Assembly (NCBI GenBank): GCA_043733485.1
Contig: JAYTGN010000112.1
Span: 1 to 16,073 of the forward strand
DNA from: Urbifossiella sp043733485
Lineage (GTDB): Bacteria; Planctomycetota; Planctomycetia; Gemmatales; Gemmataceae
Length of the DNA: 16,073 nt
Direction of reading: 5' to 3'
Made by a program: the position numbers and the translations under genes. Numbering within the stretch: the first letter of the stretch is position 1; each line of letters begins with the position of its first letter. The notes beneath the pieces are model-generated. The model was not told the origin of the DNA and made no database searches. It was given only the letters and a program-made list of their open reading frames with translations. Below are positions 7,037-14,968 of the stretch, piece by piece.

Positions 7037-7101
7037 GATGACCCGTCATTCTCTGTAAGATCACCCACGGAAGTAGGTTTGTTCACTAGCGACCTCACAC
7101 T

Positions 7102-7107
7102 GGAGGG
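7102..7107 (+). promoter_or_regulatory. Strong ribosome binding site of dps
   Basis: GGAGGG lies six bases before the ATG at 7114. It is the clearest Shine-Dalgarno match in the window and fixes the dps start. Confidence 0.8.
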
Positions 7108-7113
7108 ACACCC

Positions 7114-7623
7114 ATGAAGAACGGTTCCGAATCCAAGGCCAAGCTGTTGAAGACGCGGATCGATTTGCCGGAGGCGGCTCGCCGCACGGTCGTGGATCTG
7201 CTCAATCAGCAACTCGCGAACCTCTCGGATTTGTTCTCGCAAACCAAGCAGGCCCACTGGAATGTGAAGGGGCCGCAGTTCTGGAGCCTGCACAAACTGT
7301 TCGACGAACTCGCCGGCAAGGTCGTCGAGCAAACCGATGAAATCGCGGAGCGCGCGACGGCCCTCGGCGGCGTGGCCCAGGGCACGGTTCGGATGGCTGC
7401 CGCGAACTCGAAGTTGACGGAATTCCCCTCGGGCATCTCGGCCGGGATGGACGTGCTGAAGGCCGTCGCCGATGCCTTCGGTGCCGTGGCCAACTCGCTG
7501 CGCGCCGCCATCGATGTGGCGGATGAACAGGGCGATGCTCTCACCGCCGATCTGTTCACGCAAATTGCCCGCGAACTCGACGGCTCGCTCTACTTCCTCG
7601 AATCGCACCTCAACGGCGAATAG
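7114..7623 (+). CDS. dps: Dps-family ferritin-like DNA-protection protein
   Basis: Dps dodecamers oxidise and store Fe(II) using hydrogen peroxide and protect DNA under stress. The 169-residue product matches the family length. The inter-subunit ferroxidase residues are all present in the expected spacing: His48 in A-H-W-N-V-K-G-P-x-F, His60 and Asp64 in L-H-K-L-F-D, and Asp75 and Glu79 in D-E-I-A-E-R. These are followed by the family's L-G-G-V-A-x-G-T phrase. The N-terminus carries several Lys/Arg residues (8, 10, 13, 15) that could contact DNA. The alpha/beta hydrolase gene starts 11 bases after its stop, so both are probably one transcript. No clear OxyR or PerR-type operator could be picked out upstream. 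Confidence 0.95.
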   Translation: MKNGSESKAKLLKTRIDLPEAARRTVVDLLNQQLANLSDLFSQTKQAHWNVKGPQFWSLHKLFDELAGKVVEQTDEIAERATALGGVAQGTVRMAAANSKLTEFPSGISAGMDVLKAVADAFGAVANSLRAAIDVADEQGDALTADLFTQIARELDGSLYFLESHLNGE

Positions 7624-7634
7624 CGGAGCCCTCC

Positions 7635-8435
7635 ATGCCCGATGCCATCGTCTCCGTTCGCGGCGGTAAGCTCGCCTACTCCGACACGGGCCGCGGCACG
7701 CCAGTCGTGCTGCTCCACGCCTTCCCGCTCGACCGCGGCATGTGGCAACCGCAGATCGACGCACTGGCCGGCCAATGCCGCATTCTCGCGGTCGATCTTC
7801 CGGGGTTCGGCCAATCCTCGGTCGATTCGAACGTCTCGGTCGAAACCGCGGCGGATGGACTCGCGGAGTTGCTCGAAGCCGCGAACCTGCCTGGGAGGGT
7901 CGTACTCGGTGGGCTGTCGATGGGCGGGTACGTGGCGATGGCCTTCGCACGGAGGCATCCGCAGCGCCTCGCCGGACTCATCCTCGCGGATACGCGCAGC
8001 GATGCGGACGACGACGCTGGCAAGAAGAACCGCGACCGCCTGATCTCGATGACCCAGGAGTTCGGCCCGTCGAAGGTGTACGAAGTGATGCTGCCCAAGG
8101 TGGTCTGCGAGGACACGCTGAAGCATCAACCGAAGATCGTGGAGAGCATCCGCGTACTGGCCGCGCGTCAATCGGCGGCGGGCGTGATCGGCGGCCTCAA
8201 GCTCCTCCGCGACCGCCCCGACGCGACCCCCGAACTCAGCCGCATCGTCGTCCCGACGCTCATCATCGTCGGCGAACTCGACGCCATCACGCCTCCACCC
8301 CTAGCGGAACAAATGGCGAGCCACATTGCGGGAAGTCGCGTCGTGGTGATTCCGGGAGCCGGCCACCTCAGCAACATGGAGAAGCCGACGGCGTTCAACG
8401 CGGCTGTGGGAGCGTTCGTGACCGGAATTGTGTAG
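7635..8435 (+). CDS. Alpha/beta-fold hydrolase
   Basis: The 266-residue product is a compact alpha/beta hydrolase. The catalytic triad is visible: Ser95 in the nucleophile elbow G-L-S-M-G (93-97), Asp216 in V-G-E-L-D-A-I-T-P, and His244 in G-A-G-H-L-S-N-M-E-K-P. The oxyanion region is L-L-H-A-F-P-L (26-32), followed by D-L-P-G-F-G-Q-S (54-61). This pattern fits 3-oxoadipate enol-lactonase, haloperoxidase-like and esterase subfamilies, but the substrate cannot be told from sequence alone. The ATG at 7635 has GGAG about six bases upstream. The gene lies 11 bases behind dps, suggesting one operon, and ends 11 bases before the convergent acyl-CoA synthetase stop, with no terminator hairpin in between. 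Confidence 0.93.
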   Translation: MPDAIVSVRGGKLAYSDTGRGTPVVLLHAFPLDRGMWQPQIDALAGQCRILAVDLPGFGQSSVDSNVSVETAADGLAELLEAANLPGRVVLGGLSMGGYVAMAFARRHPQRLAGLILADTRSDADDDAGKKNRDRLISMTQEFGPSKVYEVMLPKVVCEDTLKHQPKIVESIRVLAARQSAAGVIGGLKLLRDRPDATPELSRIVVPTLIIVGELDAITPPPLAEQMASHIAGSRVVVIPGAGHLSNMEKPTAFNAAVGAFVTGIV

Positions 8436-8446
8436 GCAGGCAAAAG

Positions 8447-9973
8447 TTACCCACGCAGTGCCTTCTTGTCCGGTTTTCCAACCGGGGTGTAGGGGAGTTC
8501 ATCCCGAAACTCGACTCTCGCGGGCATCTGATGACGGGCCACCCGAGGCTTCAACCAGTCGAGCAACTCATTTGCGTCGAGCGCGCAACCGGGGCGCACG
8601 ACCACCACGGCTTTCAGACGTTGGCCGAATTCTGCGTCCGGGATGCCGACCACGGCCACTGCCGTCAGGTCCGGATGCTGAAGCAGGACATTCTCGAGTT
8701 CGATGGGGTACGCGTTCTCGCCACCCGAGACGATCATGTCATCGACGCGGCCGCTTAGGAAGTAGTACCCGTCGGCGTCGCGCGAGGCGAGATCCCCGGT
8801 CTCGATCCACGTCTTCTTGTCGATGGTCCAGGCGCTTCGCACGCAAACCCGACCGATGGCATTGGCACCGACCTCATGCCCAGCCTGGTCCAAAAGTCGG
8901 ACGCGGACGCCCCAAATCGCTCGGCCGACCGTGCCGGGCTTGCGGCGTAGTTCAGCCGCGTTCGCCATGCTGATCATGCCACCTTCCGCGGTCCCGTAGA
9001 GGTTGAAGAGTGTCGGACCGAGCCGCGCGAGAGTCTGAGCCGCGAGATCGGCAGACAGCGTATCGCTGCCGCAGACGATGCGCCGCAACGAGGTCAGAGA
9101 CGCCGCGTCGTGGTGCAGCATCCGCTTCAACATCAGTGGAACGACGGCCAGTGCCTCGATTCGGTGCCGGGCGATTAGCTCGCACGCCCGCGTTGTGTCG
9201 AATCGCGCGGTGAGGTGCATCTCGGCTCCCAGCATGACTCCCAGAGCAAGGGCCGACAGGCCGTAGGAGTGGTAGATGGGGGGTGCGATAGAGAAGCTCC
9301 GGCAATCGCCCAAATCGAGCCGGTTGAGCAATGCCGCGAACGGGGGCAGGAAGTCGAGGATGGACGGCTGACGGCTGGCGACCTTGGGCAGGCCCGTCGT
9401 TCCTCCCGACATCAACGCAATGTTGCCTCCTCGGACTCTCTTAAGTCGCACCTTCTTTGTGCGCGGCGATCTCGCCAGCAAGTCGAGGCAAGGATCGGTC
9501 GGATGGTACGCGGGTAGCGATTTCTGACGAAGCGGCGGGTCGAGGAACGCAGAGGCGAGCGGGGCGTCGTAAATGAAGAAGTCGAACTGGAGGCGCTCCT
9601 CCAGGGCCCGAAGCTGTTCGGGGCTCATCTCCGGGTTCATGAAGTAGAGGTGACAACCGAGACGGCTGAAGGCGAAGATTGCCTTCACGAATGCCGCGTG
9701 ATTTTGGCAGGCGAGGGCAATCTTTTGACGTGGCCGAATGCCGAAGTCCGCGTGTAGAGCCCCGGCAAGTCGTTCGGTTTGTTGCCACAGTTCGAGGTAC
9801 GTTAACGGCCCGCGGTCGTCGGTGATGGCGGTGCGTCGCGGGAACAGTCGGGCGGCCACGTGCAACATCGCCATCATGTTGATGCCAGTCGCGACCACCC
9901 CTTCGAGAATTCGACAAACTCCCGGGACGGTCAGCAAGCCCGTTCGCTGAAGCTTTTGGAGCAGTCCGAACAT
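8447..9973 (-). CDS. AMP-binding acyl-CoA synthetase / ligase
   Basis: The enzyme would activate a carboxylic acid as an acyl-adenylate and probably transfer it to CoA. The 508-residue product has the ANL-superfamily motifs in order: P-loop S-G-G-T-T-G-L-P-K (189-197), A5 Y-G-T-A-E (326-330), A7 E-T-G-D (391-394), hinge G-R-V-D-D (408-412) and the adenylation lysine Lys500 in P-V-G-K-P-D. The hydrophobic start and general look recall FadD12-like fatty acyl-CoA synthetases; the substrate is unproven. The frame stays open to 10021, but ATG 9973 is chosen: GAGGG lies four bases upstream and it follows the SDR stop codon after one base (TGA-G-ATG). This is classic translational coupling. It ends 11 bases from the convergent hydrolase gene. 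Confidence 0.93.
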   Translation of the reverse strand: MFGLLQKLQRTGLLTVPGVCRILEGVVATGINMMAMLHVAARLFPRRTAITDDRGPLTYLELWQQTERLAGALHADFGIRPRQKIALACQNHAAFVKAIFAFSRLGCHLYFMNPEMSPEQLRALEERLQFDFFIYDAPLASAFLDPPLRQKSLPAYHPTDPCLDLLARSPRTKKVRLKRVRGGNIALMSGGTTGLPKVASRQPSILDFLPPFAALLNRLDLGDCRSFSIAPPIYHSYGLSALALGVMLGAEMHLTARFDTTRACELIARHRIEALAVVPLMLKRMLHHDAASLTSLRRIVCGSDTLSADLAAQTLARLGPTLFNLYGTAEGGMISMANAAELRRKPGTVGRAIWGVRVRLLDQAGHEVGANAIGRVCVRSAWTIDKKTWIETGDLASRDADGYYFLSGRVDDMIVSGGENAYPIELENVLLQHPDLTAVAVVGIPDAEFGQRLKAVVVVRPGCALDANELLDWLKPRVARHQMPARVEFRDELPYTPVGKPDKKALRG

Positions 9974-9974
9974 C

Positions 9975-10805
9975 TCACCCTCGGAGTTGTCGCCGCAGGT
10001 ACCAAGTCGCAACGACCTCAAACGGCCACCTTAACTGCACCGACCCTAGCTCGGCGGGCCAGAGCCACCACGGCTTATACCAGCGCCGCCGCGAGTTGAT
10101 GGCTCGACAAATGAGTTGGGCCGCTTGACTCGGCTGCATGGCCGGCAAGCGCCTCAGGTGTTCGGTCGGCTCGCTCATGCGCGTCCGGACGAGCGGCAGG
10201 TAGATCGAAGTCGTGGCGACCCCGCGGGCATTCAATTCAAGACCGACGGATCGGAACCAATGGTCGAAAGCGGCCTTCGACGCATCGTAGGCAGCCCACT
10301 TGGGGGCCGGGAGGACGATCGCGTTCCCGGTCGAGATGTTGATGGCGTGGCCTTGCCGAGCGACCAGAGTGGGGATGAGTCCCAACAGGAGTTGCACCGG
10401 GCCGAAGTAGTTCAGATTCATGGTTCGGCTAAAGTCGTGCAGGCGGTCCAGCGAGTCGAAGATGGAACGGCGGATGGATTTGCCCGCATTACTGACCACG
10501 AGATCGATGCCGTCGGGGAGTCGAAGCAACTGTTCGAGCAGAGCCTGGACGGCAACGGGATTCGCAAGGTCGCAAGGGAAGATGTCGGCGCGGCCTCCTT
10601 CGGCTTCCACCTTCTTCTTGACCTCGATCAGCTTGTCCTCCGTGCGTGCCACGAGGAGCAGGTGGGCACCCATCCCGGCCAGGCGTTCCACCAGACTCTC
10701 ACCGACGCCAAAGCTTGCCCCAGTGATCAGGACAGTCTTACCCGTCAGTCGGCGTCGAAGTTTGGAACGGCTATACCAGAGGATCGGGAAAAAAAGGAAC
10801 CTCAT
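9975..10805 (-). CDS. Short-chain dehydrogenase/reductase (SDR)
   Basis: This is an NAD(P)-dependent oxidoreductase of classical SDR type, 276 residues. The Rossmann motif is T-G-A-S-F-G-V-G (28-35), with an acidic C-D-L at 78-80. Further motifs are N-A-G (106-108), a catalytic Asn near 132 (L-N-Y-F-G), Ser158/Thr159 and Y-D-A-S-K with Tyr173 and Lys177. Residues 1-12 (MRFLFFPILWYS) are hydrophobic and could anchor the enzyme to the membrane. Arg53, after L-L-L-V-A, favours NADPH. Its stop is one base from the start of the AMP-ligase, so both proteins are probably made together and act on the same acyl or lipid-like compound. ATG 10805 lacks a good ribosome binding site. Confidence 0.93.
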   Translation of the reverse strand: MRFLFFPILWYSRSKLRRRLTGKTVLITGASFGVGESLVERLAGMGAHLLLVARTEDKLIEVKKKVEAEGGRADIFPCDLANPVAVQALLEQLLRLPDGIDLVVSNAGKSIRRSIFDSLDRLHDFSRTMNLNYFGPVQLLLGLIPTLVARQGHAINISTGNAIVLPAPKWAAYDASKAAFDHWFRSVGLELNARGVATTSIYLPLVRTRMSEPTEHLRRLPAMQPSQAAQLICRAINSRRRWYKPWWLWPAELGSVQLRWPFEVVATWYLRRQLRG

Positions 10806-10850
10806 GTTTTGAACTGATTGGAGTGAGGGGCTGATCAGATGCGCCGTTCA

Positions 10851-11447
10851 TCACGGTCCGGGCGATTCGGGAAACTCGACGCCACGATAGACGTCGGCGA
10901 GCGGGATGCGGACCGGAACCGACATGAGAACCATTTTGCCGGAGGGTTTGTCGAACGTGGTCAACAACCACTGTTCATCGTCTTGGCGAACGAACCGATC
11001 AATGGACCACCGGTCCGAACTGACGATGACATATTCCTTGACGGACGACAGTTTCTTGTACTGTCGGAACTTCGGGCCGCGATCGTAACCCTCAGTCGAC
11101 TTCGAGGCGATTTCGATCACGATTTTGGGGTTCAGCAGTGTATCGACGCCGCTGCGGCATTCGATTTCCGGCTCGCCGCAGACAATGACGATGTCCGGGT
11201 AGGTGTAGAGCCCCGTGGGCTTCACCTTCACGCGCATCTCCGAGGAGAACGATTCGCACGTCCCGCCCTTCAGGCGAGCGTGGAGTTCGCCGCTGAGATT
11301 CTCCTTAATCCTGTTGTGTGCGAGATTGGCACCGGCCATGGCGAACATTTCGCCGTTGTAGAACTCGCTCTTGAACTCCGCGTCGGCCTCGATGTCGAGG
11401 TACTCGTCTTCCGTCAGTTTCTTCTTCGCCTTTGGAATCGCCGACAT
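10851..11447 (-). CDS. Uma2-family (DUF820) PD-(D/E)XK nuclease-like protein
   Basis: The 198-residue product has the Uma2 layout. It opens L-T-E-D-E-Y-L-D-I-E and continues with the helix around Glu28 and G-E-M-F-A-M-A-G. Then come the core Pro84-Asp85 (Y-P-D-I-V-I-V), Glu112 in V-I-E-I-A-S-K-S (110-117), Asp122, Lys126 and Tyr130 before V-K-E-Y-V-I-V. These match the restriction-endonuclease-like fold predicted for the family, with Asp85 and Glu112 as likely metal ligands. The family is greatly expanded in planctomycetes and cyanobacteria, and its role is unsettled. ATG 11447 is chosen because GGGAGG precedes it by five bases; the frame extends to 11498 without support. It lies 60 bases behind the dehydrogenase gene and 45 before the SDR gene. 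Confidence 0.9.
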   Translation of the reverse strand: MSAIPKAKKKLTEDEYLDIEADAEFKSEFYNGEMFAMAGANLAHNRIKENLSGELHARLKGGTCESFSSEMRVKVKPTGLYTYPDIVIVCGEPEIECRSGVDTLLNPKIVIEIASKSTEGYDRGPKFRQYKKLSSVKEYVIVSSDRWSIDRFVRQDDEQWLLTTFDKPSGKMVLMSVPVRIPLADVYRGVEFPESPGP

Positions 11448-11507
11448 GCCAACCTCCCGGAGAGAAAACTGCAGAAATCCTCTTCGTACGTCACGCAATC
11501 GAAATCG

Positions 11508-14500
11508 CTACTTCAGCGTCGTGAGGTACTCGATCAAGTCGCGCACTTCATTGGGGGTGAGCGTCTTGTCCACGGCGGGCATGGGCGAGGCGGCCGCAGT
11601 GCGGCGATCCACGTCCGCCAACGGGATCGTTTCCTTTTTGCCGTCCGAATACTGGATGGTGAGGTTCTTCTTGTCCTCGGCGAGTAGCACGCCCGAGACG
11701 GTGCGGCCATCGCTGAGTACGAGCGTGACCGTGCCGAAGCCGGGGGCGATCTTCGCGCTCGGTAGCAGCATCGATTCGAGGAAGAACTCGCGGGTTTTGT
11801 CCGGGTAGCGTTCGGCGACCTTGGAGAGATCGGGGCCGGCCGCGCCGCCGTTGCCGTTGATGATGTGGCAGCGCGAACACTGCGCGGCCGCGTGGCCGTA
11901 GAAGATTTGCTGGCCGCGTTCGGCGTTGCCGCCGGTCAGGCTCACGGCGAACTTCGACGACAGCGACGACTCGAACTTCGTGCGCAGCTTGTCGCGGGTC
12001 GGGCTTGGAGCGGCCTTCAAAGCATCGAGCAAATCGAGACGCAGTTCGGCGGGCACGTCGCCGGCCGCGAGCTTGCTGGCCCAAGTGTCGAGAGCCTTCC
12101 CGGCATCGGGTGCCTTCACGCGGGGGAGTGCGGCGAAGGCACGCTGCCGTTCCAACATCGTCGCCTTCTCGGCGTTAAGCACGCTGGCGAGCAGTTCCGC
12201 CGCCTTCATCGGATCGGAGGACACGAGCAGATCGCGAGCCTCCGCCTTGAGCAGTGGCGACGACGCTTCGAGTGCCGTCGTCAGCGACTTGGCAAGCGAC
12301 TTGGCCTTGCGATCGGAAAGCACGCGAAGTGCCGCCACGCGAATCGGGTCGGCCTTGGCGTTGTCCGCGACCCACCCGACGAGCGTGGTATCGCTCACGT
12401 CCAGCTTCAACGGCCCGATGAGGCCGACGACATCGTTGAGCAGAGGGCCGGTCGCGCTGCCGAGCAGTTTCTCAAATCCTGGGCTGACGACGCCGCGAAC
12501 GAGGCTCGGGTCGCGCTTCGCCACCGGTCGCCACGGGCCGGTCACGCGATCGCGCTGCGGCGGGTCGGACCAGTCCTTCAAGCAGGAAACGGCCTCGGCC
12601 CGCACGGCGGTCGAGAGATTCGGATTCGAAGCGGCGGCGAGAACGAGCTTCACATGGTCGGCGGTTCCAAGCACAAACGCGGCATCGAGCGCCCGGCGAA
12701 CCGTGGCGTCCAGATCGACTGCGGACGTGAGCGAAGGCAGAAGCTTCGCCAGGTCCGGGTAGAGGTCGGTCATCGGCAGATCGTGAACGGCGCGAGCCGC
12801 CTCGGCCTTCACCAGCGGATCGGCATCGGTGAGCAACTTCACCACGCGCTTGTCCGCGAGCCGCCGTTGAACAAGCACCACGGCCAAGCGCACGGAGGCG
12901 TTCGCATCGGTGGCCTTCGCGTTGACGGCGTCGGCGTCGCCGATCTTGGCGAGTGCCGCGACGCACGCATGCCGCAGCCACGGGTCTTCGTCCTTGTTCG
13001 CGGCAAGCACCTTGAAGAGAGCATCCACTGCGGGCTTGTGTTTGAGCTTGCCGAGCGATTGGGCCGCGAAGAACTTCACACGCGGGTTCGCGTCCGTCAG
13101 CAGTTCCACGAGTTTGCCCGCAGAGGCGGCGTGCTTGATATCGCCGAGCGCTTTCGCGGCTTGGGCGCGGATTTCGGCTATCTTGTCGTCGAGCGCGACC
13201 ACCAAGGGTTTGACCGCGTCCGGGTCACTCTTCGCCATCTGCCCCAGTCCCCAAATGGAGTGGAACTGATCGAAGGACTTAATCTCTTCCTTGAGGATGC
13301 CCGCGAAGAGGTCGCGCCCCTTCTCCCCCCGCGTGGCGATCTCGTACTGGGCCCGCGTGCGGACCTTCATCTCCGGGTGGCCGATCAACTGCGAGAGCGT
13401 CCGCAGGTCCTGCTTCTGGAACCCTTCGGCAAACACCTTCTTCATCAGGACCACCATCGGGTCGTTCAATTTCTCCTGATCGAAGACCGTAAAGATGCGG
13501 CCGCCGAGGCTCTTGCCGCCCCAGTCGAGGTTCACGAAGTCCGACACGTACAGCTTGCCGTCGGGGCCGAACTCGGCGTCCGTCGCCATGATCGGCGTCA
13601 GGAAATCGTGGTAGTCGTCGATCTCGAAACCCGCACCCTTGGGCTTCACCTTGAACGCTTCGAGGCCGCGGCCACCCGCGTAGTTGCACATGATGAAGCT
13701 GTTCTCGTAGCGCTTTGGCAGCGTCGTGCCGCTCGTGAACAGGAAGCCGCTCGGGCCGGTGCCGATCTTGCCGACCGGCGGCACGATCCACGCCGGCTGA
13801 CCCGCGTGCGGCAGGTGCCACAGTTTCTCCGCGAACCACGGGCCGCCCATTGCCGGCGACGTCATCGGCATCGTCTGGTACGCCATGTTCCAGCCGCTGT
13901 CGCCGTCTTCGACCACGTACACGAGGCGCGCGTGGTCGCCCTTGTCGCAGTTGTTGTCGTCCGCGAACAAGTTGCCGTATTGGTCGAAGGCGAGTTCCTG
14001 GGGGTTGCGCAAGCCGCGCATCACGACCTCGAAGTTGGAGCCGTCCCGATCGCAGCGGAAGACGCCGCCCGTGCGTTGGCCTTCGAAGGTCTTGCCTTCC
14101 TGAGAGGTGACGTTGAAGCCGCGGTCGCCGATGGAGAAGTAGAGTTTGCCGTCGGGGCCGAAGATGAGCCCGTGGAGGTCGTGGCCGTAGAAGGCACAGT
14201 TTACGCCGAAGCCTTCGAGCAGTTTCTTGCGCTGGTCGGCGACGCCCGTGCCTTTCGTGTCCTTGAGCTTCCACAAGTTCGGAATGCAGGTGAGGTAGAC
14301 GTCGCCGTTGTGGGCGAGAACACCGGCCGCGAGGCCATCGAGCGGGTCGTTGAAGCCACCGGCGAACACAGTGCTTTTGTTCGCCTTCCCGGAACCGGTC
14401 GTGTCTTCGAGCAACCGCACTTGGTCGGCCGTGTTGGTGAAGTAGTCCATGCCTTGCGGGAACTTGCCGGCCCACTTCTTGTACATCTTCAGGCGGTCGG

Positions 14501-14843
14501 CGTTGGTGCGAAGTTGCAGTTCATCGTCGAGCCAGAAGCTGAAGTTGAAGGCGGGATTGCTGCGGTTCTCCGCGGCTCCGCGACCGAGCCGGTACTCCTC
14601 GGCCACGTAGACGCGGCCCTTCTCATCGACGCTGATCGCCACCGGGCTGGCGAGCATCGGCTCCGCCGCGAACAGTTCCACCTTCATGCCCGGAGGTAGA
14701 CGGAACCCGGCCATGTGCTGCTTGGCCTTCGCGGTTCCGTCCGGCAGGTCCGGGTTCGGAATCGGCGGCTTCACCGGATCGTCCGCGAATGTGGCGAGGG
14801 GAAGGAGCAATAGCAGCAGTGTGGAAGCCGCGAGCCAGCGCAT
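11508..14843 (-). CDS. Planctomycete-type membrane-bound dehydrogenase with HEAT repeats and C-terminal cytochrome c-like domain
   Basis: The 1111-residue exported protein starts with a signal peptide (MRWLAASTLLLLLLPLATFA, residues 1-20). A beta-propeller sugar-dehydrogenase-like domain follows (about 40-455), with F-G-P-D-G-K-L-Y-x-S-I-G-D (228-240), R-G-L-R-N-P-Q-E-L-A-F-D (276-287) and a second F-G-P-D-G-K-L-Y-V-S-D. This matches the PVC-type membrane-bound dehydrogenase domain (TIGR02604 type). HEAT-like helical repeats fill about 475-760 and further helical sequence runs to about 960. The last ~140 residues form the planctomycete haem-binding domain (TIGR02603 type): C-S-R-C-H at 989-993, with Met1088 in S-P-M-P a likely axial ligand. 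The family is thought to oxidise carbohydrates in the periplasm, but substrate is unknown. ATG 14843 is chosen over the open frame to 15284 because GAGGG and a signal peptide fit it. Confidence 0.95.
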   Translation of the reverse strand: MRWLAASTLLLLLLPLATFADDPVKPPIPNPDLPDGTAKAKQHMAGFRLPPGMKVELFAAEPMLASPVAISVDEKGRVYVAEEYRLGRGAAENRSNPAFNFSFWLDDELQLRTNADRLKMYKKWAGKFPQGMDYFTNTADQVRLLEDTTGSGKANKSTVFAGGFNDPLDGLAAGVLAHNGDVYLTCIPNLWKLKDTKGTGVADQRKKLLEGFGVNCAFYGHDLHGLIFGPDGKLYFSIGDRGFNVTSQEGKTFEGQRTGGVFRCDRDGSNFEVVMRGLRNPQELAFDQYGNLFADDNNCDKGDHARLVYVVEDGDSGWNMAYQTMPMTSPAMGGPWFAEKLWHLPHAGQPAWIVPPVGKIGTGPSGFLFTSGTTLPKRYENSFIMCNYAGGRGLEAFKVKPKGAGFEIDDYHDFLTPIMATDAEFGPDGKLYVSDFVNLDWGGKSLGGRIFTVFDQEKLNDPMVVLMKKVFAEGFQKQDLRTLSQLIGHPEMKVRTRAQYEIATRGEKGRDLFAGILKEEIKSFDQFHSIWGLGQMAKSDPDAVKPLVVALDDKIAEIRAQAAKALGDIKHAASAGKLVELLTDANPRVKFFAAQSLGKLKHKPAVDALFKVLAANKDEDPWLRHACVAALAKIGDADAVNAKATDANASVRLAVVLVQRRLADKRVVKLLTDADPLVKAEAARAVHDLPMTDLYPDLAKLLPSLTSAVDLDATVRRALDAAFVLGTADHVKLVLAAASNPNLSTAVRAEAVSCLKDWSDPPQRDRVTGPWRPVAKRDPSLVRGVVSPGFEKLLGSATGPLLNDVVGLIGPLKLDVSDTTLVGWVADNAKADPIRVAALRVLSDRKAKSLAKSLTTALEASSPLLKAEARDLLVSSDPMKAAELLASVLNAEKATMLERQRAFAALPRVKAPDAGKALDTWASKLAAGDVPAELRLDLLDALKAAPSPTRDKLRTKFESSLSSKFAVSLTGGNAERGQQIFYGHAAAQCSRCHIINGNGGAAGPDLSKVAERYPDKTREFFLESMLLPSAKIAPGFGTVTLVLSDGRTVSGVLLAEDKKNLTIQYSDGKKETIPLADVDRRTAAASPMPAVDKTLTPNEVRDLIEYLTTLK

Positions 14844-14968
14844 GAGAAGTCCCTCGGGAAGAGTAAGGTGGTTATACCGCTCGGAGGGATGCCATTCGAG
14901 AGGCAAGGACGGGAGAGGAGATCGAAGCGTCTTTGGGTGTCTATGGGCGTCCTCGGGAGATCCGGTTG
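14844..14968. other. Spacer between CoA-transferase and dehydrogenase genes
   Basis: This 125-base gap between two minus-strand genes holds GAGGG just before the dehydrogenase start and a TATAAC-like box further upstream on the minus strand. I could not find a well-spaced -35 element, and no hairpin with a T-run follows the CoA-transferase gene. A promoter here is possible but not demonstrated. Confidence 0.3.

Noticed and set aside
6886..7950. N-terminal extension of recN
   Set aside because: The extension reads through the REP-like repeat and antisense to dps and the hydrolase gene; the family start M-L-x-x-L at 6885 fits RecN length.
11865..14699. 944-codon open frame antisense to the dehydrogenase gene
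   Set aside because: It lies wholly opposite a gene with clear signal peptide, motifs and haem site. Its composition is His/Arg/Val-rich as expected from an antisense frame in high-GC DNA, and it has no recognisable domain.
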